Positions 18,518-26,962 of a DNA stretch of 64,000 bases are shown here, one piece after another. How positions within the stretch are numbered: position 1 is the first letter of the stretch; each line of letters begins with the position of its first letter. The notes under the pieces were generated by a model that was given only the letters and a program-made list of their open reading frames with translations, was not told the origin of the DNA and searched no databases. Source of the DNA: Jiella pacifica. GTDB lineage: Bacteria > Pseudomonadota > Alphaproteobacteria > Rhizobiales > Rhizobiaceae. The position numbers and the translations under genes are program-made. Where the stretch lies: assembly GCF_010500815.1 (NCBI RefSeq), contig NZ_JAAAMG010000018.1, forward strand, positions 55,082 through 119,081, in the 5' to 3' direction.

Positions 18518-19311
18518 CCACCCTCACCCTCGGTCCGCTGGTCTTTGCCGGCGAACGCCTCGCCGCGGTGATCGCCATCGTCGTTTTCCTGGTGATTTCG
18601 GCGACCCTCTCGGCCCGGCTCGACGCGCGGATCGGCGGCTGGTCGATGGGGGCGCTCGTGGTCGGTGTCGTCGCGGCGCGGATCGGCCATGTCCTTCTCA
18701 ATCTGCCCGGCTTTGCCGCCGATCCCTGGCGCATTGCGATGATCTGGCAGGGCGGCTTCTCGCTGCCCGCAGGTCTCCTTGCGGTGGTGGTCTACAGCCT
18801 GTTCCAGTTGCGCGAGACGCACACCCGCATCGGCTCCCTCGCGGCCCTCGCCGCGGCGCTGATCGTCTGGAACGTCACCTTCCAGCTGGTCGCGACGACG
18901 ACCGCCATCGCCGCGGCGCCCGCCACACTGGCGACGCTCCAGGGGTCAGAGGTGAAGCTCGCCGACTTCAAAGGGCGCCCGGTCGTCGTCAATCTCTGGG
19001 CGACCTGGTGCCCGCCCTGCCGGCGCGAGATGCCGGCGCTGATGCGAGCGGCGGAGAAGCGGACCGACACCGCCTTCGTCCTCGCCAATCAGGGCGAAGA
19101 CGCCAGCGCCACCGTCCGGTTCCTCGGCACCGCTGGCCTTGCGGCGGACCACGTGGTGCTCGACCAGGAAATGGCTCTGGCCCGGCACTATGGCGTCCAG
19201 GGCTTCCCGGTCACCCTGTTCCTCGATAGGCGGGGCATTCTCCGGACGATGCATTTCGGCGAGATCTCTCCCGAAGCGCTGAACGCGGCGATCGACGCCC
19301 TTCACGAATGA
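18514..19311 (+). CDS. TlpA-like thioredoxin with N-terminal multi-helix membrane domain
   Basis: A 265-residue membrane-anchored periplasmic thioredoxin. The first about 135 residues contain four hydrophobic helices whose GGFSLPAGLL segment resembles part of prolipoprotein diacylglyceryl transferase (Lgt), without the full enzyme. The C-terminal TlpA domain has the active site WCPPC (Cys166/Cys169) and the cis-proline loop GVQGFPVT. It probably takes electrons from DsbD and reduces periplasmic client thiols; that is inference from family and position. It overlaps dsbD and the first transpeptidase by 4 nt on either side, indicating coupled translation. Confidence 0.87.
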   Translation: MTTLTLGPLVFAGERLAAVIAIVVFLVISATLSARLDARIGGWSMGALVVGVVAARIGHVLLNLPGFAADPWRIAMIWQGGFSLPAGLLAVVVYSLFQLRETHTRIGSLAALAAALIVWNVTFQLVATTTAIAAAPATLATLQGSEVKLADFKGRPVVVNLWATWCPPCRREMPALMRAAEKRTDTAFVLANQGEDASATVRFLGTAGLAADHVVLDQEMALARHYGVQGFPVTLFLDRRGILRTMHFGEISPEALNAAIDALHE

Positions 19312-19997
19312 AAGCCAACGACATGTCTCCATCCCGCGCCCCGACGGCTGCTGTCCTTGCCGTCATTGCCCTGGCCCTTTCCGGCTGCTCGACGGTCGCC
19401 GGCGTTGGCCGCACCGCGCTCGCCTACGCGGCACCCGGCCCGCTCGACGCGCGCTACGCCGGCTTCGAGGAGGACGGACACAGGGTGCCGGCGATCCCGG
19501 ACCGATATCTCGGTAACGACATGACCCGCAGGGAAGTCGCCTATTTCGGCCCCGAGGAGCCGGGCACCATCATCGTCGATCCCGCGGCGCATGCGCTCTA
19601 CCTCGTCCTCGATGGCGGCAAGGCGATGCGCTACCGGGTCGGCGTCGGCAAGGCGGGCTTCGCCTTCTCCGGCCGGGCGACGGTCGCCCGCAAGGCCGAC
19701 TGGCCCGGCTGGACGCCGACCTCCAACATGCTGCGGCGCGAGCCGGATCGCTTCGGCCCCTATGCCGGCGGCCTTGCGGGCGGTGTCGGCAACCCGCTCG
19801 GGGCCCGCGCCCTCTATCTCTACCGGGGCGGCCGCGACACCTATTACCGCATCCACGGCACCAACGACCCGTCTTCCATCGGCCACTCCGTCTCCTCGGG
19901 CTGCATCCGCATGTTCAACCAGGACGTCGTCGACCTCGAGCGCCGGGTCGCGCCGGGGGCGCAGGTCATCGTCAGGGCTGCGGGCGCATCGGTCTGA
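19308..19997 (+). CDS. L,D-transpeptidase lipoprotein (first of a tandem pair)
   Basis: YkuD-family enzyme of 229 residues. It has a lipoprotein signal with lipobox LSGC (Cys27) and a YkuD domain from about residue 85 with the catalytic signature IHGTN...SVSSGCIRM (catalytic Cys199). Family members make 3-3 crosslinks, attach lipoproteins to peptidoglycan, or cleave such links; which applies cannot be told. The start overlaps the TlpA stop by 4 nt; an alternative ATG five codons later is possible. It is a clear paralogue of the next gene, with long shared segments such as NPLGARALYLY. Confidence 0.92.
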   Translation: MKANDMSPSRAPTAAVLAVIALALSGCSTVAGVGRTALAYAAPGPLDARYAGFEEDGHRVPAIPDRYLGNDMTRREVAYFGPEEPGTIIVDPAAHALYLVLDGGKAMRYRVGVGKAGFAFSGRATVARKADWPGWTPTSNMLRREPDRFGPYAGGLAGGVGNPLGARALYLYRGGRDTYYRIHGTNDPSSIGHSVSSGCIRMFNQDVVDLERRVAPGAQVIVRAAGASV

Positions 19998-20029
19998 CCG
20001 CCATTTTTCCAATCAGCAGAGAACAACCC

Positions 20030-20746
20030 ATGACATCGAAGACCTTGCGGGCCGCCGGCCTGATCGCGGTGGGGCTCGCCGCTGCCGGCTGCTCGACGAC
20101 GCAACCGGCGCCGCAGACCCTCGCCTATCAGCAGCCAAAGCCGCAGCCGGATCCGCGCATCGCCCGGATGTACGGCGCCGAAGAGGATCAGGGCTGGCGG
20201 ATTCCCGCCGTCGACCCGCAGAAGATCGAGCCGCGCAACATCCGCCAGGTGGTCGACTACCGCACCGACGAGACCCCCGGCACCCTCGTGGTCGACCCCC
20301 ATGCCCGCTTTCTCTACCTCGTGATGGAGAACGGCAAGGCGATGCGCTACGGCGTCGGCGTCGGCAAGGCCGGGCTGGAATTCACCGGCACTGGCACGAT
20401 CGCCCGCAAGGCGGCCTGGCCGCACTGGACGCCGACGCCCGGCATGATCGAGCGCGAGCCCGACAAATACGGCGGCGAACTGCGGAACGGCATGGACGGC
20501 GGCATCGAAAACCCGCTCGGGGCGCGCGCCCTTTATCTCTACAAGGACGGCCGCGACACGCTGTTCCGCATCCATGGCACCAACCAGGAATGGTCGATCG
20601 GCAAGGCGGTCTCGTCCGGCTGCATCCGCATGCTGAACCAGGACGTCATCGACCTCAACCGCCGCGTCCCGACCGGCAGCAAGATCGTCGTCGTCGGCAT
20701 GGATCGATCCACCGCAGGGAATCTCAACGGAGAACCGACGTCATGA
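20030..20746 (+). CDS. L,D-transpeptidase lipoprotein (second of a tandem pair)
   Basis: YkuD-family enzyme of 238 residues with lipobox AAGC (Cys21), a proline/glutamine-rich spacer (about 25-42) and the catalytic signature IHGTN...AVSSGCIRM (Cys198). Its catalytic domain aligns over its full length with the preceding gene, so the pair arose by tandem duplication and then diverged in the N-terminal spacer. It lies 32 nt after the first copy and overlaps dsbA by 4 nt. Active-site cysteines in an oxidising periplasm are natural clients for the thiol-reducing proteins of the same operon. Confidence 0.92.
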   Translation: MTSKTLRAAGLIAVGLAAAGCSTTQPAPQTLAYQQPKPQPDPRIARMYGAEEDQGWRIPAVDPQKIEPRNIRQVVDYRTDETPGTLVVDPHARFLYLVMENGKAMRYGVGVGKAGLEFTGTGTIARKAAWPHWTPTPGMIEREPDKYGGELRNGMDGGIENPLGARALYLYKDGRDTLFRIHGTNQEWSIGKAVSSGCIRMLNQDVIDLNRRVPTGSKIVVVGMDRSTAGNLNGEPTS

Positions 20747-21378
20747 CGTTCACACTCGATCGCCGGACTTTTCTGACCGCGACGCTCGCAGGCGGCGCGG
20801 CCCTTGCCGGCGGCGCGGCGCTCGTTGCCGGCCCCGCCCTTGCCGCCCCCGATCCGATGTCGAAAGCGGCCGTACTCTTTGATGCCGACGCGCCGATCCT
20901 CGGCAATCCGCAAGGCAGCGTCACCCTTGTCGAGTACTTCGATTATCAATGTCCGTACTGCAAGAAATCCTATCCCGAGATCATGGATCTCGTCAGCCTC
21001 GACGGCGACATCCGCTATGTCATGAAGGACTGGCCGATCTTTGGCAGGGAGTCCGTCTATGCCGCGCATCTGACGCTGGCAGCCGGCAGACACCGACCGC
21101 AGGCGCTCGACGCGTTGATGAAGACGAACGGCCGGCTGACAAAGCAAATGATCGACGCGACGCTGATGAGAGCCGGCTTCAACGTCGCCGTCTTGAAGCA
21201 GAACTATCGGCAGGACGAGGCGAAGATCGACGGGCTGCTCCGCCGCAACGACGCACAGGCTGGTGGCTTCGGCTTCAACGGAACCCCCGCCTTCGTCGCC
21301 GGCACCGTGATCTTTCCTGGTGTTCCGCGGATGGAAGACCTGAAATCCGCCCTGGATCGAGGGAGAGCCGCCAAGTAG
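20743..21378 (+). CDS. DsbA-family thiol oxidoreductase with Tat-like signal
   Basis: Periplasmic DsbA-like protein of 211 residues. The N-terminus carries a twin-arginine motif (DRRTFLTA) and an Ala/Gly-rich h-region ending ALAA (about residue 35), so Tat export is likely. The thioredoxin fold has the active site CPYC (70-73) and the cis-proline segment GTPAFV (about residue 185), with the helical insertion between them. CPYC resembles DsbG/ScsC-like or BdbD-like proteins more than E. coli DsbA (CPHC). The start is fixed by the 4-nt ATGA overlap with the upstream transpeptidase. It is the last gene of the redox operon. Confidence 0.9.
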   Translation: MTFTLDRRTFLTATLAGGAALAGGAALVAGPALAAPDPMSKAAVLFDADAPILGNPQGSVTLVEYFDYQCPYCKKSYPEIMDLVSLDGDIRYVMKDWPIFGRESVYAAHLTLAAGRHRPQALDALMKTNGRLTKQMIDATLMRAGFNVAVLKQNYRQDEAKIDGLLRRNDAQAGGFGFNGTPAFVAGTVIFPGVPRMEDLKSALDRGRAAK

Positions 21379-21622
21379 CAGGACTTGGCGCTCTGCGACG
21401 CCGCAGCGAAGGCCGCGTCGCTATGATGAGAGGTCGCGGCGAATCGCAAAGCCGGGACGCCTGCCGGCAATCGGAGCGCTCGGACACGGGGGCGATGAAC
21501 AGCACGAATCGCCTCAGCGAAGCCGAGCGTGAGTATCCGGAGGGCGACCGAGAGACGCTCGGCCACGATTGGCGGCGGATTTGGACGGCGCTGAGCTGAG
21601 TGCATTTCCGAACGCAAGGCAA

Positions 21623-22345
21623 TCAAAGGATCCTGCTCAGAAAGTCCCGTGTCCTTGCCTCCTTCGGATTGCTCAAGATATCGGAAGGCAGCCCTTCCTC
21701 GAGAATTCGTCCGTCATGCATGAAGAGGACGCGGTCGGCGACGTCGCGGGCGAAAGCCATCTCGTGAGTGACCACGAGCATCGTCATTCCCTCGTCAGCC
21801 AGGGAACGCATTGCGCCCAACACCTCGCCGACCAGTTCGGGGTCGAGCGCCGATGTGGGTTCGTCGAAGAGAATGGCTTTTGGACGCATGGCCAATGCGC
21901 GTGCGATCGCGACGCGCTGCTGCTGTCCCCCGGACAACTGCGGGGGATAGGCTTGCGCCTTCTCGGCCAACCCCATCCGTTCAAGCAACGCCAAACCACG
22001 CTCGCGGGCCTCGTTCCGAGGCTCGCCTTTGACGTAGATCGGTCCTTCCGTCACGTTCTCGAGCGCTGTTCGGTGCGGAAACAGATTGAAACGCTGGAAA
22101 ACCATCGTCACGTGAGTGCGCAGCGCGCGAATGTCGGGGCTGCGCGCATCGACGGTGGTGCCGGCAAAGACGATTTTGCCGGCCTCATAGGTTTCAAGTC
22201 CGTTCACACAGCGCAGGAGAGTCGATTTACCCGACCCCGAAGCGCCGATCAGGCAAACGACTTCCCCCTCCTCGACAGTGGTGTCGATCCCTTTGAGCAC
22301 CTCCAACGCCCCGAAGCGCTTGTGCAGGTCGCGGATCTCGATCAT
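21623..22345 (-). CDS. Polar amino-acid ABC transporter, ATP-binding protein
   Basis: ATPase subunit (240 residues) of a polar-amino-acid uptake system. Walker A GASGSGKS (about residue 36), Q-loop [10 protein letters not shown], signature LSGGQQQR (about residue 138), Walker [13 protein letters not shown] and the switch histidine in VTHEM are all present. The ATG at 22345 overlaps the permease stop by 4 nt, which fixes the start. Order on the minus strand is binding protein, one permease, ATPase. Confidence 0.95.
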   Translation of the reverse strand: MIEIRDLHKRFGALEVLKGIDTTVEEGEVVCLIGASGSGKSTLLRCVNGLETYEAGKIVFAGTTVDARSPDIRALRTHVTMVFQRFNLFPHRTALENVTEGPIYVKGEPRNEARERGLALLERMGLAEKAQAYPPQLSGGQQQRVAIARALAMRPKAILFDEPTSALDPELVGEVLGAMRSLADEGMTMLVVTHEMAFARDVADRVLFMHDGRILEEGLPSDILSNPKEARTRDFLSRIL

Positions 22346-22995
22346 TTGGCGCCAAACTTTCTTTCGAGCCATCCAGCCAGAACAATCAACGGCACACTCA
22401 TGCAGAGATACAGGGCTGCCACCAAAGTGTAGATCGACATGTTCTCGAAGGTTGACGCCGCCAGCATCTTGCCCTGGAAAGTCATTTCGGCAACCGTGAT
22501 GACGGAGGCCTGCGAGGTGTCCTTCAACAGCATGATCATCGTATTGCCGTAGGGCGGCAGGACGGTGCGCACCGCCTGGGGCAGGATGACCCGCCGCATC
22601 ATCAATCCCCAGCCCATGCCGATGGATTGGGCCGCTTCGAGCTGTCCGTGATCGACAGCCTCGAGGCCGGCGCGGAAGTTTTCCGCCATGTAGCAAGAAT
22701 AGGCGATCCCCAGGCCGAGGGCGCCGGCCTGAAACGCCGTGAGGTCGATACCGAATTCCGGCAGAACGAAGTAGATGTAGAAGAGTTGTACGAGGACGGG
22801 GATTCCGCGTACCACGTTGATGAAGGATTTTGATATCGTCGAAAGGATTGGGTTTCCGGAATAGCGCATCAGCGCGAGTATCAACCCGACGAATGTCGAT
22901 ATCAGCAGCGCGCAAATCGCCAACGCGACAGTGATTTGAGCGCCATGAAGGAGGATGGGCAGGTAAACCTGCGCATCCATGATGAACTTTTCCAT
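22342..22995 (-). CDS. Polar amino-acid ABC transporter, permease
   Basis: HisM/GlnP-family inner-membrane permease of 217 residues with about five hydrophobic helices. The EAA loop [22 protein letters not shown] (about residues 138-159) contacts the ATPase. Only one permease gene is present, so the channel is probably a homodimer. It lies 16 nt after the binding-protein gene and overlaps the ATPase gene by 4 nt. Confidence 0.94.
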   Translation of the reverse strand: MEKFIMDAQVYLPILLHGAQITVALAICALLISTFVGLILALMRYSGNPILSTISKSFINVVRGIPVLVQLFYIYFVLPEFGIDLTAFQAGALGLGIAYSCYMAENFRAGLEAVDHGQLEAAQSIGMGWGLMMRRVILPQAVRTVLPPYGNTMIMLLKDTSQASVITVAEMTFQGKMLAASTFENMSIYTLVAALYLCMSVPLIVLAGWLERKFGAK

Positions 22996-23011
22996 GTGCT
23001 GGACGCAATTC

Positions 23012-23758
23012 TCAGTTGAGCTTCCACTTTTTGGCTAGCGCGTCCAGCTCGCCATTTTCCTTGATGGTTGCCAGCCCGGCATTGATCCGCGCCAGAAGCT
23101 CCGGCTGGCCCTTCTTGATGGCCACGCCGATCGGCGCCGAGATCTGCGACTCGTATCCTTCGACCATCTTCAGGTCGGGAAACTTGCCGATGCCGATCTG
23201 GTAGCTCATGATCGGATAGTCGGCGAGGCCGACGGCGATGCGGCCCAACTGAACGTCGCGCATGATATCGGCGATGTTCTCATAGACCTTGATTTCGCCA
23301 ATCCCTTTCCTGGCCTCCAGCACTTTATGAAAATTGGTTCCCTGCTGTACGCCGATCACCTTGCCGACCGTTTCATGCAGATCGGCGCTGTAGCGGGTGT
23401 CGTCATCGGCACGGACGACCAGGCCTTCACCATAGGGAAAGATCGGATCGGAGAAATCGACCACCTTCTTGCGGGCGTCGGTGATCGACATGGCGGCGGC
23501 GATCATGTCGATGCGTCCCGACTCCAGGGCGGGGATCAGGGACACCCAGTCGACGGACTGGACGTCTGGCTCGAACCCGGCATGGTTGCCGATCGCCTTG
23601 ACCACGTCCACCATCATGCCGGTGATTTCGTTCTTGCCGACATCGAGAAAGGTGAACGGAATGCCGGTCGCGGTTGAGCCGACTTTCAACGTCTCGGCCT
23701 GGGCCGTGCCAGCTGTCAGGGCAAAGACGGCGGCGGCAACAAGGTATCTGATTTTCAT
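23012..23758 (-). CDS. Polar amino-acid ABC transporter, periplasmic binding protein
   Basis: SBP family 3 binding protein of 248 residues with a signal peptide cleaved after about residue 21 (AQA-ET). The conserved GxMVDVVKAIGNHAG and MIAAAMSITDARKKVVDFSDP segments define the ligand cleft. The start at 23758 is chosen over a 97-codon upstream extension because it gives a clean signal peptide and has an AAGGGAA ribosome-binding site. It is divergent from the ornithine cyclodeaminase-like gene, hinting at a cationic or cyclic amino acid, but specificity is not readable. Confidence 0.93.
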   Translation of the reverse strand: MKIRYLVAAAVFALTAGTAQAETLKVGSTATGIPFTFLDVGKNEITGMMVDVVKAIGNHAGFEPDVQSVDWVSLIPALESGRIDMIAAAMSITDARKKVVDFSDPIFPYGEGLVVRADDDTRYSADLHETVGKVIGVQQGTNFHKVLEARKGIGEIKVYENIADIMRDVQLGRIAVGLADYPIMSYQIGIGKFPDLKMVEGYESQISAPIGVAIKKGQPELLARINAGLATIKENGELDALAKKWKLN

Positions 23759-24348
23759 AAATAATTCCCTTCGCGCAGTGAAGCCCGGCCGAGCTCGGAG
23801 CAGGATCTCGAACCCAGGCCTGGGGTCACAGGAATAGCCTGGCAATTCAGTGTTGGTTAAAATGGAAGAGCTGAAATGCCGAAGCTCCGTCGGCTTTCGA
23901 CACTCAGTGCCGATAACGCGCTGCACCGTAGAAGATCGTGCCGCTCCGTTTTCGAGCTCTAGGAAAGAAGCTCGGCACCTCGAAGAACCGTGATTATCGT
24001 GTACTGGGAAAGTGCGATTCATCCGTTTGGGCAGAGGGCGATCGAGCACCTTTCAGGATCGCGCCGGCCCTGAAACGTCACGCAACGGGATCCGAGGAAA
24101 TCGCGGCCCGCCCAAACTGCCGTTTTCTCCGGCCTACTCGGTCGGATCATCCGTTTCGGCATCTTATACGACATAGGATATGGCGCATGTCGGCTGAAGA
24201 ACATGCGTCGACCGGCTCGCGCTTCGCGTCACAGCTGTCCGCTCGCGTGACGTTGGCGCGGCGACAGCAGCGTCGTTTCGGGCCTGACCGCCATCTTCAG
24301 GCCGAACGCCGAAGCGACGGGCGTTCTGCCGTTTCAAAGGTATCCGGG
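23759..24348. other. Divergent intergenic region between binding protein and cyclodeaminase
   Basis: No gene is recognised in these 590 bp. They contain the two divergent promoters. A perfect 12-bp palindrome CCCAGGCCTGGG (23813-23824) lies about 55 bp upstream of the binding-protein start. The cyclodeaminase frame stays open upstream to an ATG at 24187, but that extension resembles nothing in the family. Confidence 0.45.
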
Positions 24349-25293
24349 ATGATCCACATCAACGAAGATGAGTCAGCCGCCCTCGTGACGCATGAACTCG
24401 CGTTCGAGGCCGCGCGGAGAGCACTGGTTGCCGCCGCCTCGGGCGGAGGCCGCGTCTTTCCGGCCGTTCTCGGACGTGCGCTGGAGGCCACCAATACATT
24501 CTCGATCAAATCCGGTTCGTCTGACGATCTGACCGGCGTCAAGATCGGATCGTTCTGGTCGGGCAATCCGGCGCGCGGGCTGCCGCGCCACAACTCCACG
24601 ATCGTGCTGCTCGATCAGGACACCGGGCAACTGGCCGCGGTCATTGAAGCCGGCAAGGTCAACGCCTATCGAACGGCCGCCGCCGACGCGGTCGCGGCCG
24701 ACTTGCTGTCTCGCCGAGACTCGAAGGTTCTGGCGATCTTCGGCGCAGGCAACCAGGCGGGTTTCGAAGTGGCCGCCCTCGCCCGCATCCGCCCGATCGA
24801 AACCGTCCTTGTGGTCGCCAATCCTTCGCCGCGTCGCAACGCCTTCATCGACCGAATAGCTGAGCTGGACCTCACGGTGCGCGCCGCATCGGCCGAACAT
24901 GCCGTGCGCTCGGCCGACATCGTCGTCACGGCAACGCCCGCCCGCGAGCCGCTGTTCGATGCAGAATGGGTTCGACCGGGAACGCATGTGGTCAGCATGG
25001 GGTCGGACGCTCCCGGCAAACATGAATTGCCCAATGAATTGATGTCGAAGGCCAGTCTCTTCTGCGACTTGCCCTCCCAGTCCCTTCAGATCGGCGACTT
25101 CCAGCATGTGCGCGAGGAGATCGAGGCTGGCAGGCTGACTGTGTCGCCGATCGGCGACGTCGTTGAAGGGCAGGCCCCGGGACGACGCTCAAACGACGAG
25201 ATCACAGTCTTCGACAGTTCCGGCATCGCCTTGCAGGATCTCTACATGGCCGACGCGCTGATCCGGGTGAAGGCGTCGCTCGCATCGGCCTGA
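24349..25293 (+). CDS. Ornithine cyclodeaminase / mu-crystallin family protein
   Basis: NAD(P)-dependent enzyme family that includes ornithine cyclodeaminase, imine/ketimine reductases, alanine dehydrogenase and iminosuccinate reductase. The 314 residues have a dinucleotide loop AIFGAGNQAGFEVAAL (about residue 128), an N-terminal KIGSFWSGNPARGLPRHNST substrate segment and the C-terminal VFDSSGIALQDL motif. The ATG at 24349 is preferred because it matches the family start and length and is preceded by AAAGG. Divergence from an amino-acid transporter supports a role in amino-acid use; the exact reaction is open. Confidence 0.87.
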   Translation: MIHINEDESAALVTHELAFEAARRALVAAASGGGRVFPAVLGRALEATNTFSIKSGSSDDLTGVKIGSFWSGNPARGLPRHNSTIVLLDQDTGQLAAVIEAGKVNAYRTAAADAVAADLLSRRDSKVLAIFGAGNQAGFEVAALARIRPIETVLVVANPSPRRNAFIDRIAELDLTVRAASAEHAVRSADIVVTATPAREPLFDAEWVRPGTHVVSMGSDAPGKHELPNELMSKASLFCDLPSQSLQIGDFQHVREEIEAGRLTVSPIGDVVEGQAPGRRSNDEITVFDSSGIALQDLYMADALIRVKASLASA

Positions 25294-25329
25294 CGATCAG
25301 GCGCGATTGTCGGGAAGCACGATGCGTTG

Positions 25330-25367
25330 AAAAAACAGTGCGTCCTCCGTCATTCCTGGGGACGCAC
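25330..25367 (-). terminator. Rho-independent terminator after the flavin-oxidase operon
   Basis: An 8-bp perfect stem (GTGCGTCC 25338-25345 with GGACGCAC 25360-25367) is followed on the minus strand by TG and six T. It lies about 150 nt beyond the stop of the oxidase at 25521 and would end the leftward transcript from the aldolase-like, aldehyde dehydrogenase and oxidase genes. Confidence 0.75.
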
Positions 25368-25520
25368 GGCGCGCTGTTAGGGAGCGCCAGACAAAGATCG
25401 CGACCTGAGACCTGGATCGGCCCGCCAGACCGGGGCCGGCCGGGGATCAGCAGCTTCACCTCGAAAGGAAGCGGACCGCGGCCACAGGCTGTCGATCGCA
25501 GCAATCTGCGGCCGACACAC

Positions 25521-26837
25521 TCAGCGCTTTTCCCACTTATCCAGGAGACCATAATACCGGACCGCGATGGGCAGGAACCAGGATGTTCCGTTGAAATAAG
25601 GGCGCCCGCTGAACTTCAGATCGGAATAGACGGTTTTGCCTTCTGGCAATCCGAGCATCTGGTGGGCCACCTTCTTGCCGAGCCAACTTGCCCGCGCGAC
25701 GCCCGTCCCATTATACGCCCCGGCGAAGAACACCCCGTCGATGTTCTTGACATGCGGGAAGTGATCGAACGTGAAGCCGAGCAGACCATGCCAATAATGA
25801 CTGATCTTCGTGCTCTCGAGCTCGGGAAAGACCTGTAGCAGCAGGCTGCGAAGATAACGCGCATTGGCCACGTTGATCTTCTCTTTGCCGCTCATATCGA
25901 GCACCCGGCCCCCGAAAACGATCCGCGTACCGTCCGGCGAAGGGCGATAATAGGTTACGACCCGCTGGCTGCCCGCGAGCATCCGACGCTTCGGCATCAG
26001 TCGGTCCATCACCTCCGGCGGCAGAGGCTCGGTCGCGATGATACCGCTGCCGATCGGCATGATGCGGCGCTTGAGATAGGGCGATACCGTTCCACTGAAG
26101 CCGTTGGTGGCGAGAAGAACCTGAGACGCGGTCATGTCTCGTCCGTTGACCTTGAAACGAAACCCATTAATCGTCGAAGACAGATCGGACACGCGGGCGT
26201 TGCTGTGGATCTTGACGCCGAGCCGCGTTGCCGCGTCAGCCAGTCCTTTGACGTATTTGGCCGGGTGAAGCCCCGCATAGCCCGGCATCACGACACCGCC
26301 GTGGTAGAGGTCGGTTCCGATCTCGGCATGCTGCTCGACCCGCGGCACCATGTAAGCGTCGCACGCCGCGGCCTTGCTGATGCGATCGATCATGTGGCCG
26401 AGCTTGTCATAGGCCCGCGGCGAAATCGCGCCCTTGAAATAGCCCACGACCTTGAGATCGCATTCGATATTCTCGCGGGTGACCGTCTGCTTGACGTGCT
26501 CGAGCGCCTCGGCGCTTTCCTCCAGGACACGGCGCGCGACATCGAGGCCATATTGCTTGACCGCCCCGTCGAAGAACGCCCAGCCTGGGCCCAACAGGCC
26601 ACCGTTGCGGGACGAAGCGCCGAAGCCCGGTGCCTCCGCCTCGAAGACATGCACCTGTTTGCCGGCGCGGGCCAGCACGATCGCGGCGTTCAGCCCCGTG
26701 AAGCCGGCGCCCACGATCGCGACCTCCGCCCGGGCCGGAAACTCGTCGAGCGACGCGGGCGAAGGCTTCGCGGCCTCCCACCAGTAGGGCGTATCGACGG
26801 CATCACCGGTCAGGAACTCGGCACTGAGGCGAGGCAT
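25521..26837 (-). CDS. FAD-dependent amine/amino-acid oxidase, PuuB/DadA family
   Basis: DAO-family flavoprotein of about 438 residues, similar in layout to gamma-glutamylputrescine oxidase. The FAD-binding VAIVGAGFTGLNAA motif is near residue 36, followed by the GASSRNGG segment typical of the PuuB subgroup. The C-terminal FAGAYNGTGVARASWLGK replaces the usual GHG loop. The start is ambiguous between ATG codons at 26843 and 26837; the second has better spacing to GGAAAG. It is the last of a leftward three-gene unit with an aldehyde dehydrogenase, so an amine-to-aldehyde-to-acid sequence is plausible. Confidence 0.88.
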   Translation of the reverse strand: MPRLSAEFLTGDAVDTPYWWEAAKPSPASLDEFPARAEVAIVGAGFTGLNAAIVLARAGKQVHVFEAEAPGFGASSRNGGLLGPGWAFFDGAVKQYGLDVARRVLEESAEALEHVKQTVTRENIECDLKVVGYFKGAISPRAYDKLGHMIDRISKAAACDAYMVPRVEQHAEIGTDLYHGGVVMPGYAGLHPAKYVKGLADAATRLGVKIHSNARVSDLSSTINGFRFKVNGRDMTASQVLLATNGFSGTVSPYLKRRIMPIGSGIIATEPLPPEVMDRLMPKRRMLAGSQRVVTYYRPSPDGTRIVFGGRVLDMSGKEKINVANARYLRSLLLQVFPELESTKISHYWHGLLGFTFDHFPHVKNIDGVFFAGAYNGTGVARASWLGKKVAHQMLGLPEGKTVYSDLKFSGRPYFNGTSWFLPIAVRYYGLLDKWEKR

Positions 26838-26962
26838 GATCATCGCTTTCCGTTGGAGGCGTGGCACGAGGCCGATGCCTGGAGGGAGATTTCAAATAAG
26901 GTGACGAGACATTGCATGGCGTTCCCGGATCTCGTGGGCCAAAGCCTCCGGATGGTGCATTG

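Noticed and set aside
23871..23883. A 13-base match (TGAAATGCCGAAG) to the right half of the palindrome at 50200-50214
   Set aside because: Only a half-site is shared and chance 13-mer matches are expected within 64 kb, so a common operator is not supported.
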